From NCBI RefSeq assembly GCF_026262505.1, contig NC_067208.1, forward strand, positions 15,819,962 through 15,883,961: 64,000 nt of DNA. The letters are read 5' to 3'. Below, one piece after another: positions 29,306-38,539 of the stretch (its first letter is position 1; each line of letters opens with the position of its first letter). This DNA comes from Trichomonas vaginalis G3 (lineage: Eukaryota; Parabasalia; Trichomonadida; Trichomonadidae). The notes beneath the pieces are model-generated. The model saw only the letters and a program-made list of their open reading frames with translations. It was not told the origin of the DNA and ran no database searches. Both the position numbers and the translations under genes were made by a program.

Positions 29306-29671
29306 CTTCCTCTCGTGTTGTTGTCAAAATGTCATGTTGTCACCATTTTTAAAAGAAATTAAATTACCTGGTAGCACCCGGTAACATGGTAGCACCTTCA
29401 GTTCTTCAAAAATAATTCATTTTTACCTTCCTCTCGTGTTGTTGTCAAAATGTCATGATAACATGGTAGCACCTTCAGTTCTTCAAAAATAATTCATTTT
29501 TACCTTCCTCTCGTGTTGTTGTCAAAATGTCATGATAACATGGTAGCACCTTCAGTTCTTCAAAAATAATTCATTTTTACCTTCCTCTCGTGATGTTGTC
29601 AAAATGTCATGTTGTCACCATTTTTAAAAGAAATTAAATTACCTGGTAGCACCCGGTAACATGGTAGCACT
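29306..29671 (-). repeat. inverted long/short array right of the primase-helicase
   Basis: The same units as at 26302-26899, in inverted orientation and with fewer copies, mixing long and short forms. Together the two arrays place the primase-helicase gene between inverted repeats. A 29-base part at 29315-29343 recurs exactly in element B at 55663-55691. Confidence 0.9.
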
Positions 29672-29678
29672 GAAAAAA

Positions 29679-29951
29679 TTAAATTTGGATTGAGTTTAAA
29701 AATTCATCTTTATTAAATTCATCTCTTCCAATCAATTTATTTATTCTATTAAATTCTTTTATTTTTGCTTCACTCAGTTTAAGGATTGAACGGTAAGTTT
29801 TTAATTTTTCGATTATTTCTTTCCTCTCTTGATCGTTTTCAACCCCACCACATTGCGGCTTCTTTTTGTAATAGCATATTTTTGATTTAATTTTGTTTAG
29901 TTTCTTTTTATATTCATCATCAGGACTCTTGACTGCTTCGTTGTCACTCAT
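29679..29951 (-). CDS. small charged helical protein, unknown
   Basis: A 90-aa, lysine/glutamate-rich protein, mostly helical (KKKLNKIKSKICYYKKKP, then KEIIEKLKTYRSILKL). One CGG-type turn lies near the middle. The ATG follows a T-rich tract, as for other element genes. It lies 19 bases downstream of the integrase on the same strand and may be cotranscribed. No family is recognised. Confidence 0.6.
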   Translation of the reverse strand: MSDNEAVKSPDDEYKKKLNKIKSKICYYKKKPQCGGVENDQERKEIIEKLKTYRSILKLSEAKIKEFNRINKLIGRDEFNKDEFLNSIQI

Positions 29952-29970
29952 TTCTTACGAAATAAAAAAA

Positions 29971-31476
29971 TTAAATATTATTTAAATATAATGGAGTAAT
30001 AAAATAAATCGGAATTTCTATTAATTTATTGTTAACCTCAACTAATACATTACCGTTAATATATCTAACAAATTCAGCTATTGTGTCAAATCTTCGTCTT
30101 CTTTTTGTCATTGATTTATCAGTTTTTCCATAATCGAGATGAATCAAAACTTTATCCCCTTGTTTAAAATTCATGAGCCCCGAATTAATTTGTTCACGTT
30201 TAACATCATTTAACCTTTCCATTTGTTTTCTAATATATTCCCATTCTTTTGAAATATCATTTTTCATTTCCACTGGTTTCATGTTTATAGTTCTATGCCA
30301 TGTATTATTGTAATAATATACTAACTGCTGTATGATGGAGTCATGATTTCCATCCCAGTATATCTGACCGTTAACCCCTAACGCATCTCTAAGAGTTCTC
30401 ATTACTGCATCAACTATTTTATTATGAAACGTATATGGAGAGGATGAAAAGTAAAAATGAATTTGTGGGAAATAATGAGCCATAGCTGCCTGAAATCCTT
30501 TATCACCATCACCCCTGATATTATCTACTCTTTCATGATCTAGTAAGTATTGAATAGCTCTTCTTGTTTCCTGTTCTGTTTTCCCTTTCACTGGAATGCA
30601 ATATAAATATCTAGTGTTAATGTTAATGGCGAATAAATAAGTAACGTTTCCTTTTGAATATTCTAAATGATCGATTTCGTATGAATATGGATATGGTGCA
30701 AATGAGGGGCGACTAAATTTTTCCTTTAATGGTTGAATTTTTGGGTCAATTGGTTTATTTAATATCTTGAAATCCTTTTTAAAATCTTTTTGCTTCTTTA
30801 ATGTTTGAAATGGATATAATAAAGTGAATGATGAAGGATTAACTGAAGGAGGAGGAGGTACTGTCGTTGGAGGTTTTGGTGTTGCAAGTGGTTTAATTTT
30901 ATCTGCTTTGATTTTGGATTTCATTCCCCCCTTCATTAATTCTGGATGTATTCTATTCATTTGTTTTAAATATGCTGTATATAAAGGTTTGATATACTTT
31001 CCCGCTTCGAGTTTATGTTGAAGGATGAATTCCAAAAGTTGATCTTCATTTAAAAGTCGGGCTGAATATGATTTAACTAACGAATCATAAATTAAAGCTT
31101 GTGCTTCATTTATGGTCTGAATGACCTGGGCGTTTTGTTCCTTTGGCTTTTGCGGCTCAGGATTATATAATTTATATAATTCATCAATATCTTCTTCTGT
31201 TAATACTTTATTTTTGAAATCTTTCAATTGTTTAAGTTGTGATTTAGTTTTTCCCTTTGTATATTCATTATTTTTAATTTTGTCTTTAATTTTAGAAATT
31301 ATTTTATCATGATATTTCAAAATTTCATTTTTATAATATGGATAATAATATTCCATATCATCACCCGTTATATTTTCATCATATTTTTGGAGATATGATT
31401 TTAATTCATAATAATTAAGAAAATTTTGATTAAGTACTAAATCATCAATTAAATTTTTTAAATCTGCGCTATTCAT
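29971..31476 (-). CDS. retroviral-type (RVE) integrase, element A
   Basis: A 501-aa protein. The N-terminal 200 residues are helical and charged, with a proline-rich linker (PPPPS) near 205. The RVE core begins near 255 with SYEIDHLEY, then FAININTRYLYCIPVKGK, then IRGDGDKGF, and ends with YYNNTWHRTINMKPVEM. The C-terminal 90 residues look like the chromo/SH3-like DNA-binding domain (FKQGDKVLIHLDYG, then FVRYINGNVLVEV). Polinton integrases of this type cut and join the TIR ends and give 6-bp duplications, matching this element. The frame is open. The start context is the T-rich/ATAAATG pattern. Confidence 0.88.
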   Translation of the reverse strand: MNSADLKNLIDDLVLNQNFLNYYELKSYLQKYDENITGDDMEYYYPYYKNEILKYHDKIISKIKDKIKNNEYTKGKTKSQLKQLKDFKNKVLTEEDIDELYKLYNPEPQKPKEQNAQVIQTINEAQALIYDSLVKSYSARLLNEDQLLEFILQHKLEAGKYIKPLYTAYLKQMNRIHPELMKGGMKSKIKADKIKPLATPKPPTTVPPPPSVNPSSFTLLYPFQTLKKQKDFKKDFKILNKPIDPKIQPLKEKFSRPSFAPYPYSYEIDHLEYSKGNVTYLFAININTRYLYCIPVKGKTEQETRRAIQYLLDHERVDNIRGDGDKGFQAAMAHYFPQIHFYFSSSPYTFHNKIVDAVMRTLRDALGVNGQIYWDGNHDSIIQQLVYYYNNTWHRTINMKPVEMKNDISKEWEYIRKQMERLNDVKREQINSGLMNFKQGDKVLIHLDYGKTDKSMTKRRRRFDTIAEFVRYINGNVLVEVNNKLIEIPIYFITPLYLNNI

Positions 31477-31629
31477 TTATATAAAAATAAAATAAATGTT
31501 TAAGGGTGCTCACCTCTTTGAATCATAGTATCAAAACCATCATTAACAGTTCCTTTTGTCTCTTCTGTGGTATTTTATTAAAAATAAAATTTTAAATTCA
31601 TGACTCAACCCCTACGTTTTTAAATTGTA

Positions 31630-31722
31630 TTAAATAAATGGCATACAACATCCATTTTCACAACATACAGCCTTAGTGTGTGCTCCTGTTAATGCAGTCT
31701 TACCGATTGTTAAGCGAGTCAT
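31630..31722 (-). CDS. 30-aa cysteine-rich micropeptide (candidate)
   Basis: A short frame reading MTRLTIGKTALTGAHTKAVC onwards, with a C-terminal CCENGCCMPF cluster of four cysteines. Its ATG overlaps the 3' end of the polymerase region, which would allow coupled translation. The double-CC pattern could bind metal. It may be chance. No family is known. Confidence 0.3.
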   Translation of the reverse strand: MTRLTIGKTALTGAHTKAVCCENGCCMPFI

Positions 31723-34700
31723 TGACCGTTTTTAAGTTGTAAATTAATATTCTGACCATCAAATATCACTTTATCATTTATTATATCCAAATAATTTTTA
31801 GGTGTTAATTGTTTATTTTGTCGTAAACTAACACCTTTCATTTTTTGTGCAATCTTTTTAAAATCACTTCCATCAATTGAACCGTTGAATGATGTATAAC
31901 ATTTGGGGCATAAAGCAACCATGTTATCACCTTGTTTCTCAATTGCTAAACCCAATAACTTCTTCTCATGTGCTTTTTCTTCAGCTTTATTCTTTAATTT
32001 AGGTTTAAATTTCTCATCAAAACAGAAGAAATCAAATGGTGCGAATTTGAAAATGTTTTTATCATAAAATTGTTTATCGGTAACAATTGCTTGAAATGCT
32101 TGAGTGTTAGGAAGATTTGGATCGCCAGCGATTGCCCAATAAGATGAATCAGTATCACCTTCAATGAAATGAAAACGATTAACATTCATTTATACATAAA
32201 ATCATAAATGAAAACCAAATACCAGTATTTAGCGTTATCTAAAGTGAAGAATGCCTCTTGTAAACATGTTCACATCTATAAAATCTATCTTTAAGCATCA
32301 CTTGATACGTATCCTCTCCTATTTCTCTTATGTTTTTAAACTTATTTGACATACATGCAACGCGTGCCTTCTGTGCATTCATTATTTTAGTCTTTGCGTA
32401 ATTTTGTGTATTCATTGCATCGTAACCATATGATCCATTAAGTGAAATCTTGCAAAATAAACTTTTTCCTTTATTTCCTTCTAATTCAGCCTTTTGTCTT
32501 TCGTTCATAAATTCGTTCGCAAATTCATTAAACAAGTGTTTTTAGTAAATGTTAAAATTGATTGAATATCATCAATGATAAAATGAAATCTGTCTATTAG
32601 ATACCAAAGATAATAAGAAGAAAATGGTTGATATTGGTTGTGTGTTGATGCTAACTGAGTTAATTTCTCTGTTTCTGGTCAACTGGTAGATTGTTTGATT
32701 TCATGTAATTATACATAAAACTGCCAATTGTTTTTTCATCTGTGATAATATCTAAGTTTCTTATTATCGGTAAAAAGTTTATGTAATCATTAATGTATTT
32801 TTCATCAATGTGACCCTTTACTTCAGCCACGAATAAAGTATTTTTCTTCTTAATTATTCCCAATGCTTTTGCTTTCTTTGTTGCTGTATCACAAATGATA
32901 ACACCATTCAATCTTCCCGGCATATACATTTTATGGTCAGTATATTGAATGAAATCATGAGGATTAGATGAAAATGATGAAGGATATAATGAATTAAAAT
33001 CAACACCAACGAAATGAGTCATAATGTTGGTGGTGTCCTCATTTGATACAGTTTTAGTTTCTGGATTATATGAAAGTTTATTAATGTGCGTGATTCCTTT
33101 AAGATTTACTCTATGTTGAACATTTGATAAACCACCAGTAATTCCATTACGGAGAATGTGATAAGCTTCAACTGAATCTAAAGTCATTGGTAAATTATTT
33201 TTTAATGCATAATTTCTTAAATTGATTCTTAAACGTTGAACATCTTCATCTTTATTTGATTTCACGATATTGCAATAACAACACATTAACTGACAATTTT
33301 CTTTGGTATGTGGTTTTTCATTATCGATTCTATCCAATGTTGGTTTATTTGCATATGTAAACGCTTTACCGCACATTTTGCATTTAGATGAAAGGATTAA
33401 ATCATGATAGTATTGAAAATCATCCATTGAAACATTATTTTTACTATCCCTTTCTGCTTTTTCATCTTGTTTCTTATATGATTCAATTTTATATTTCCAA
33501 TACTTTTTCGTTAATTCAAAACTTGATTCTATCTCTTCCTCAAGATAGTTTTCATTAGGATTAAAGTTTTTATATGCTAAAGCGTAACGAATCATTGAAG
33601 CATTCGATGATAAAGAAAGATTATGAAGCATGTCAATTTTATAAACAAATGTTTCTTCAATAATTTTATCAATTGGGTTAATCATAATTTCAACATCTTT
33701 ATTGCAATAATGAATAAAATATTCTAATCTATTCTTAAAATTTTTAGCATCATTGAGATATATTTGATAATCACTATCTGATATAGTTTCTTGGGTTAAT
33801 GCTGAATAAAATGAATCTTTCGTAAATGGTTCCGCTTTATATAATTCTTCTTCATAATTCTCCCATGTGATGAATTGATAAGGGAAAAAGGATTTAACAC
33901 GTGATTTATTGTTTCCGAAATCTTGAGTGAATTGGTCTAATGTCCCACCCGCTATATAATTTCTGATGTCAATAAACTCAATTCATATGGAACGTTTGTT
34001 TTCTTTACAATGATTTGCTTAAATTGTGAAGATGAACCCAGCATTGATTTTATTTTCCATTTTGCAGTGTTTAAATCATGAAGAATTAAATTTAAATCAA
34101 ACTTTCCCGAATTAAAACCTATGATATTCACTTTATTGAATTCTTCATCTAGAAGTTCTTTAAATGCTTCCTTCTGTTTTTCATTTAATGTATGAGACTT
34201 CAATAATTCTTCATATTGTTCAATATTTGATTTAGCAACTAATGAACAGGTTGAAAATAAAAACTCAATCCAATCAGAAATAAAAGAATCACTCGAAGTT
34301 AAACAAAAATTCCTCGTATACGTTTTATCATTTAATTTAACCGTTGATGATACCATGAATGGTTTTAAGTAAGCGTTCAAAGTTGCACACTCAGAAAGTT
34401 GTAATTCTTCTTTAGTCTCTAATGTTTCAAAGTCAAAAGTAATATAATATCTTGTCGGTTGATAATATTCCTGCAAATTGTGAGCTAATAACCACTGATA
34501 TATCTTCTGTTTCGTAATATGTGGTGCATATGGTTGCTGTGTCTTTTGCAACTGAACGTCTTGAATTAATCTTCCATTATTTTCTTTACATTTCTCACAA
34601 TGCTTTAAAAATCTTCTTTGGTTTTTCCTTTCTGGGTCATCACGGATAGAATACACTTCTTCTTTACAATATGGACAAACTTTATAGCCGGTGAGTGCTT

Positions 34701-35067
34701 CAACGTCTGTTATTCTGTCAGCGTGAAGTTTTCCACATGGACTCTGTGTTAATAAAATATTTACTGTTTCAAATTCTGGATCTATCATTATTGATTCCAC
34801 TAATGGAAAGTCTACCTTATTTATGTCCACATCTTCTGGTTGAGGATCACAATAATAGAAATCAATATTAACATTTAACATTCTCGCTAATCTCTCACTT
34901 TCTGATGAAATGTCAAACCCGTCATATGCATCTATTGCTTCATTTAAATAGCTTCTACGAGTTTTAGGATTAACACCATCAGGAATGTTATAGAAGCGTT
35001 TAAATAACCTTCTACCTTCTGCTCTAATTTGATTATCATTCATTTTAGCTGTTCCGTTTTTGTTCAT
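31719..35067 (-). pseudogene. protein-primed DNA polymerase B, element A, broken
   Basis: A region of about 1,100 codons. Recognisable parts in order are a zinc-binding stretch (CPYCKEEV and HCEKCKE), exonuclease motifs (YITFDFETLE and IIGFNSGKFD), an HNH-like finger, polymerase motif A (VDFNSLYPSS), motif B (KISLNGSYGYD) and motif C (GDTDSSYW). This is the family B, protein-primed polymerase that copies Polinton DNA from a terminal protein. The fossil has about three or four breaks. It opens with the element-type promoter context. An HNH module within the polymerase is unusual and is treated as a finding. Confidence 0.9.
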
Positions 35068-35116
35068 TTATGTAAGAAAAAAATATCAAAAAATAAATAA
35101 AAATAAAGTTTATTTA

Positions 35117-36223
35117 TTAAAGCCCATAAAATGAATTAAGAATACATAAATTTTTATCATCTGCAACGTGACGAATACATTTTAATTTACTCAAGAATGT
35201 GTACCCTGATACATTAAATCTAATTCCTGTTTTATTTAATTTCACAACTTTGAAAAGGAATGTATGAATAGCTATAAAATGATGAGAAGATGTTTTATGG
35301 GTTGCTTCCATTTTTTCTGAAATAAATGAATAAATATAATGTTTATAAGTTTTCATATCTTTTATGTTCTTAATAACGAATGGTATAGACCTTTCAACTT
35401 CATCTTCCTTCGGTGCTGTTCTTTCATATGAAACATTATTAGTATCTTCAACAATGAAACCACAATCACACAAAATTTTATAGGTTCCAATGGTTTCTTT
35501 TGATATTTTATCTAATAAATCAAAAACTTTATCAACACCTGTGCATTTATTTAAATAATAATTTGTGTAAATATCATGATCTTCTTTCTTAATCGTATTA
35601 GTTGCATACGTCACGTTTTTAAGAGCTTTTTTGAATTTTTCGGAATCTAAAGGTGGTGAAAGTAATATACAAGGGTATTCTTCATTATCAATAAATTGTA
35701 ACTTATGTTTACGAATAAATTTAGTTCCTTCTTCTGAAAGTGTTTCATCTATTTCACCATCTAATAAATTTTGTGTTGATTCTGAGACATAATTTTTATA
35801 TCTTTCTTCATGCGATTTCTGAACTTCTGATTCCGAAGCTGGGATATTCATTAAACCCTCTACTTCATTTTCATTATATTTTTCAACTTCTCTTAATTCC
35901 TTAATTTTTTCATCTATTTCATCTCTTATTTTTTCCAGTCTTTCAATTTCATCATATTCATCATCTTTAATCCGTTCTTCATAATATTCAGAGAAAACAT
36001 CAGGTTCTTTAGGTTTTTCTTTTTTAGATGTGGGATATAAGAAATTTATAACATCATCTTTATTCATTTTTCCATCATAATCAAATTCATTTAAGAACTC
36101 CGCGAATTTTTTACAATTTCTTAAATAATATTTATCAACCTCATAACCCGCCTCCTCTAATATATCCTTTATTTCCTCATTTGTGAATCCTAAATTTTTA
36201 ACATTGTTAGTTGTGACACTCAT
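35117..36223 (-). CDS. unknown protein with acidic coiled-coil middle, element A
   Basis: A 368-aa frame from the ATG at 36223 (MSVTTNNV). The upstream ATG at 36250 is not preferred because the T-rich/GTATGAA context directly precedes the inner one. Residues of about 8-70 resemble a small helical domain with an acidic loop (EFDYDGKMNKDD, EF-hand-like in spacing but not convincing). Residues 80-120 are a strongly charged coiled coil. The C-terminal half is mixed alpha/beta with a CDCGF turn. No family is recognised. It lies upstream of the polymerase on the same strand, which hints at a replication role, possibly the terminal-protein position, but that is speculation. Confidence 0.65.
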   Translation of the reverse strand: MSVTTNNVKNLGFTNEEIKDILEEAGYEVDKYYLRNCKKFAEFLNEFDYDGKMNKDDVINFLYPTSKKEKPKEPDVFSEYYEERIKDDEYDEIERLEKIRDEIDEKIKELREVEKYNENEVEGLMNIPASESEVQKSHEERYKNYVSESTQNLLDGEIDETLSEEGTKFIRKHKLQFIDNEEYPCILLSPPLDSEKFKKALKNVTYATNTIKKEDHDIYTNYYLNKCTGVDKVFDLLDKISKETIGTYKILCDCGFIVEDTNNVSYERTAPKEDEVERSIPFVIKNIKDMKTYKHYIYSFISEKMEATHKTSSHHFIAIHTFLFKVVKLNKTGIRFNVSGYTFLSKLKCIRHVADDKNLCILNSFYGL

Positions 36224-36245
36224 TTCATACAAAATAAAAAATAAA

Positions 36246-36910
36246 TTCAAATAATCATTAGTTTCTTAAAGTTCTATGTTGAACTCATCAAATTCTTCTT
36301 CATCATCATCATTATCTTTAGCGAGTTTAATTACTCTTTCAATTCTATCTTTTGATAGTCTTGCGTTTAATTTTTTCTGAAGTTTTTCGTTACCAAGTTC
36401 TAAAATTTTACATGGATGATATTTAAACCTGTTAAATTCTTTTTCCTCAGTTTTAATCATTAATCTACAAAGAACTTTAGTGAAGTGGTTTTGTTGTTTA
36501 AACCATTTATCCTTAATATTTGTTATAAATTCAATATCCGGAATTAATTCCCAAATTTTTGAATTTTCGATTAATTTACCATCAAATGCAAAAGCAATAG
36601 GTTTAATATTAAACTTACCTTTATAAAATAAACTTTCTATGCAATCATCAAAATAAACGTCTACTTGTTTAACATGGGTGAGAATTGGTGAAAGTTTATC
36701 CATTAATTGATTCACAGTCACGAATCTTGATTCACTCATTTATGTAAGAATAAAAAAAATAAATTATTTTAAAATTAATGTTAATTTTAAATGATTTATA
36801 AATAAATATATTTTTTATTTCATATGTTAAAAATGATACAATATCACTCGATATTGTATGAATTCTTACGTTTACAAAAAAAGTCACTAAACCCATCATA
36901 CACTACTACT
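36246..36910 (-). repeat. element A right terminal inverted repeat
   Basis: 665 bases, the inverse of 15653-16315, ending ACACTACTACT. It contains the second copy of the TIR-borne gene. Confidence 0.95.
36266..36739 (-). CDS. TIR-borne protein of unknown function (right copy)
   Basis: A 157-aa protein identical to the left-TIR copy apart from one extra acidic residue in the tail (DDDEEEFDEF). The start context, T-rich tract then ACATAA then ATG, is also duplicated. Two intact copies in both TIRs mean the gene is protected by TIR homogenisation and would be expressed inward from both ends. Function is unknown. A homologue is in element B at 49561-49979. Confidence 0.8.
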   Translation of the reverse strand: MSESRFVTVNQLMDKLSPILTHVKQVDVYFDDCIESLFYKGKFNIKPIAFAFDGKLIENSKIWELIPDIEFITNIKDKWFKQQNHFTKVLCRLMIKTEEKEFNRFKYHPCKILELGNEKLQKKLNARLSKDRIERVIKLAKDNDDDEEEFDEFNIEL

Positions 36911-36916
36911 AATTTG
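36911..36916. repeat. target-site duplication, right (AATTTG)
   Basis: Identical to 15647-15652, marking the insertion site of element A. Confidence 0.9.
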
Positions 36917-36932
36917 TTGATCAAGAATGACC

Positions 36933-37247
36933 TCACAATGTTTGATCATAAGTGAAGTCATCTTCATGGGTATTTAGAAATTCCAAGAGAAATTGCTTAT
37001 TTCTCGCAGATGTAATATCTGAGAAAATCGAATTTAAATATTCATAGAAACCCAAATCATTCTCCGGTTCGAATAATTCATCTGTTGCTTTTTCTGTTTT
37101 TTCTATGAATTTTAATAATTTGATTAATAAATCTTCATCAGGAAGAATTATTGCTGCATTTGTGATAAAATTCCATATTGAGGTAATATGGCAATAATTA
37201 CATTTATAAAATGTAATTTTATCCAAAATTTTTTGGCAAATTCGCAT
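36933..37247 (-). pseudogene. 3' part of a frameshifted helical host gene
   Basis: 104 residues of helix-rich sequence (ICQKILDKITFYKCNYCH, then LLIKLLKFIEKTEKATD) ending at a stop 16 bases from the element A target site. The frame stays open upstream to about 37,340, where the preceding ORF ends in another frame. The two parts are therefore probably one gene split by a single-base shift. The 3' untranslated region was separated by the Polinton. An ARM/HEAT-like or ataxin-10-like solenoid is possible. Function is unknown. Confidence 0.55.
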
Positions 37248-37318
37248 AATAGCATTAATATTTGAAGCTGAGATTAAACCTGTGATTACTTCTGTAACTT
37301 TTGGAAAATCATCGCAAT

Positions 37319-38038
37319 TTAATATCTCTTTATATTGAATTGAGAAATAAAAAAATCAAATGGATTCATTTCTTCAATTTCAAGGAGATTGTAAAAATTG
37401 ATAGAAGTGTTATTGCAACAAATTGTATTTGCAGCAAAAAATATCATTTGCTCGATTCCATTTTTGGAATAAATTTGCTGGAACAATGTTAAATTAAAAC
37501 AGTTGCTTAATTTTTCTTCATTGTTTTCATAAAAAAGTAACAAGTTTGCAACTGAAATTTCAAAATTTTGATAATTGCCAGTTATTTCAGTAAATATATA
37601 TATTTGCTTTTCTTCATCTAAAAATGGCAAATATTGATTTGCAATATTAACTAAAGTTTGGGATAAATTGTTCCAGTTTGATTTTACAATTTGTGAGCAC
37701 ATTATGTAATATGTAAATTTATCCGCTTTGTAGGAATTTAAAATTGTTTGTTGTTCTGTTTCAGTTAAATTACTGAATTTTTCAAGATTAATATTGTGAT
37801 AAAAAATAGAATCCTTGAAACATTCTGATATCTTTTCAATGTTTAAAACGGATGCTAAAAAATGTAAAAGAACTTCATCAGTCACTGTGATTTTTTTGAA
37901 AAATTTATCCCAATTCAAGCATCCAATTGATCTTTCTGTCATTGTACTTATGCATTGATAAAGTTGATTTAATGAATCCGAAGAATAATCATTATGCTTG
38001 ACTAGTTGAGTTAGTTGATACAGACTGTCGTCAGCCAT
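37319..38038 (-). CDS. 5' part of the same helical host gene
   Basis: 239 residues from MADDSLYQLTQLVKHND. It is an all-helical solenoid-like protein with repeated leucine/asparagine-rich helices. The ATG is supported by a TCATTT initiator 7-13 bases upstream on the minus strand. The frame stops at 37319 while the neighbouring frame continues with the same helical style (KEILNCDDFPKVTEVITGL), so a frameshift near 37,320-37,340 is likely. This may be a real pseudogene or a sequencing slip in the A-rich stretch. I recognise no catalytic motif. Its start faces the MULE gene across the 167-bp repeats. Confidence 0.6.
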   Translation of the reverse strand: MADDSLYQLTQLVKHNDYSSDSLNQLYQCISTMTERSIGCLNWDKFFKKITVTDEVLLHFLASVLNIEKISECFKDSIFYHNINLEKFSNLTETEQQTILNSYKADKFTYYIMCSQIVKSNWNNLSQTLVNIANQYLPFLDEEKQIYIFTEITGNYQNFEISVANLLLFYENNEEKLSNCFNLTLFQQIYSKNGIEQMIFFAANTICCNNTSINFYNLLEIEEMNPFDFFISQFNIKRY

Positions 38039-38045
38039 TTTAAAA

Positions 38046-38051
38046 AAATGA
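38046..38051 (-). promoter_or_regulatory. initiator TCATTT
   Basis: TCATTT on the minus strand, about seven bases before the ATG at 38038, fitting TCAYWW. Confidence 0.5.
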
Positions 38052-38088
38052 ATAAAATTGTATAGTAAATTATATTTGTGAAATTTGT

Positions 38089-38486
38089 GACGCTACATTC
38101 AATCTAAGACCAATATCTCAAAGAATTCCTCATTTAAGTATTACTTTTCATTGTTTTTTAAAAAATATCTTTGCTTATTTGTTCACTTTTTTGACATTTA
38201 TTATATGCTTTTTATCATATTTCCGATGATATGAATATATATTCTATATAAGAATGACGCTACATTCAATCTAAGACCAATATCTCAAAGAATTCCTCAT
38301 TTAAGTATTACTTTTCATTGTTTTTTAAAAAATATCTTTGCTTATTTGTTCACTTTTTTGACATTTATTATATGCTTTTTATCATATTTCCGATGATATG
38401 AATATATATTCTATATAAGAATGACGCTACATTCAATCTAAGACCAATATCTCAAAGAATTCCTCATTTAAGTATTACTTTTCATT
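38089..38486. repeat. 167-bp tandem repeat, about 2.4 copies
   Basis: Units start GACGCTACATTCAATC at 38089, 38256 and 38423. The first two are complete (167 bases each) and look identical. The third runs to about 38486. The array fills the spacer between divergent genes and each unit carries a TTTTCATTG stretch similar to an initiator. The length is close to a nucleosome repeat. Confidence 0.9.
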
Positions 38487-38529
38487 TTTGATTCAATTTT
38501 CGAACGGTTTTCGTAAATTTTGCATCATT

Positions 38530-38535
38530 TCATTT
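38530..38535 (+). promoter_or_regulatory. initiator TCATTT before the MULE gene
   Basis: TCATTT lies five bases before the ATG at 38540. This host-style initiator contrasts with the T-rich motif used by Polinton genes. Confidence 0.5.
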
Positions 38536-38539
38536 TTTA

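Larger units (their letters stand above)
15653..36910 (+). mobile_element. Polinton/Maverick element A, complete ends, partly decayed
   Basis: A self-synthesising DNA element of 21,258 bases with inverted ends beginning AGTAGTAGTG, TIRs of about 664 bases and a perfect 6-bp target duplication. It carries the Polinton set: major capsid, penton-like protein, FtsK/HerA-type packaging ATPase, SF3 primase-helicase, RVE integrase and protein-primed polymerase B. It also has a fibre/collar protein and small proteins. I found no adenain-type protease. The TIR copies differ at only a few places, so insertion is recent. Even so, about four genes are broken, with several breaks in the polymerase and about one in the capsid gene. 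A mariner lies inside it. It is therefore a fossil copy. It inserted 16 bases past the stop codon of a host gene. Confidence 0.95.

Noticed and set aside
36066-36110. EF-hand-like loop in the protein encoded at 35117-36223
   Set aside because: The spacing is suggestive (EFDYDGKMNKDD) but there is a single loop and the flanking helices do not fit well, so no calcium-binding role is claimed.
15653-36910. Adenain-type maturation protease in element A
   Set aside because: I looked for a histidine-aspartate-cysteine pattern of the C5 type and found no convincing candidate, so none is called.
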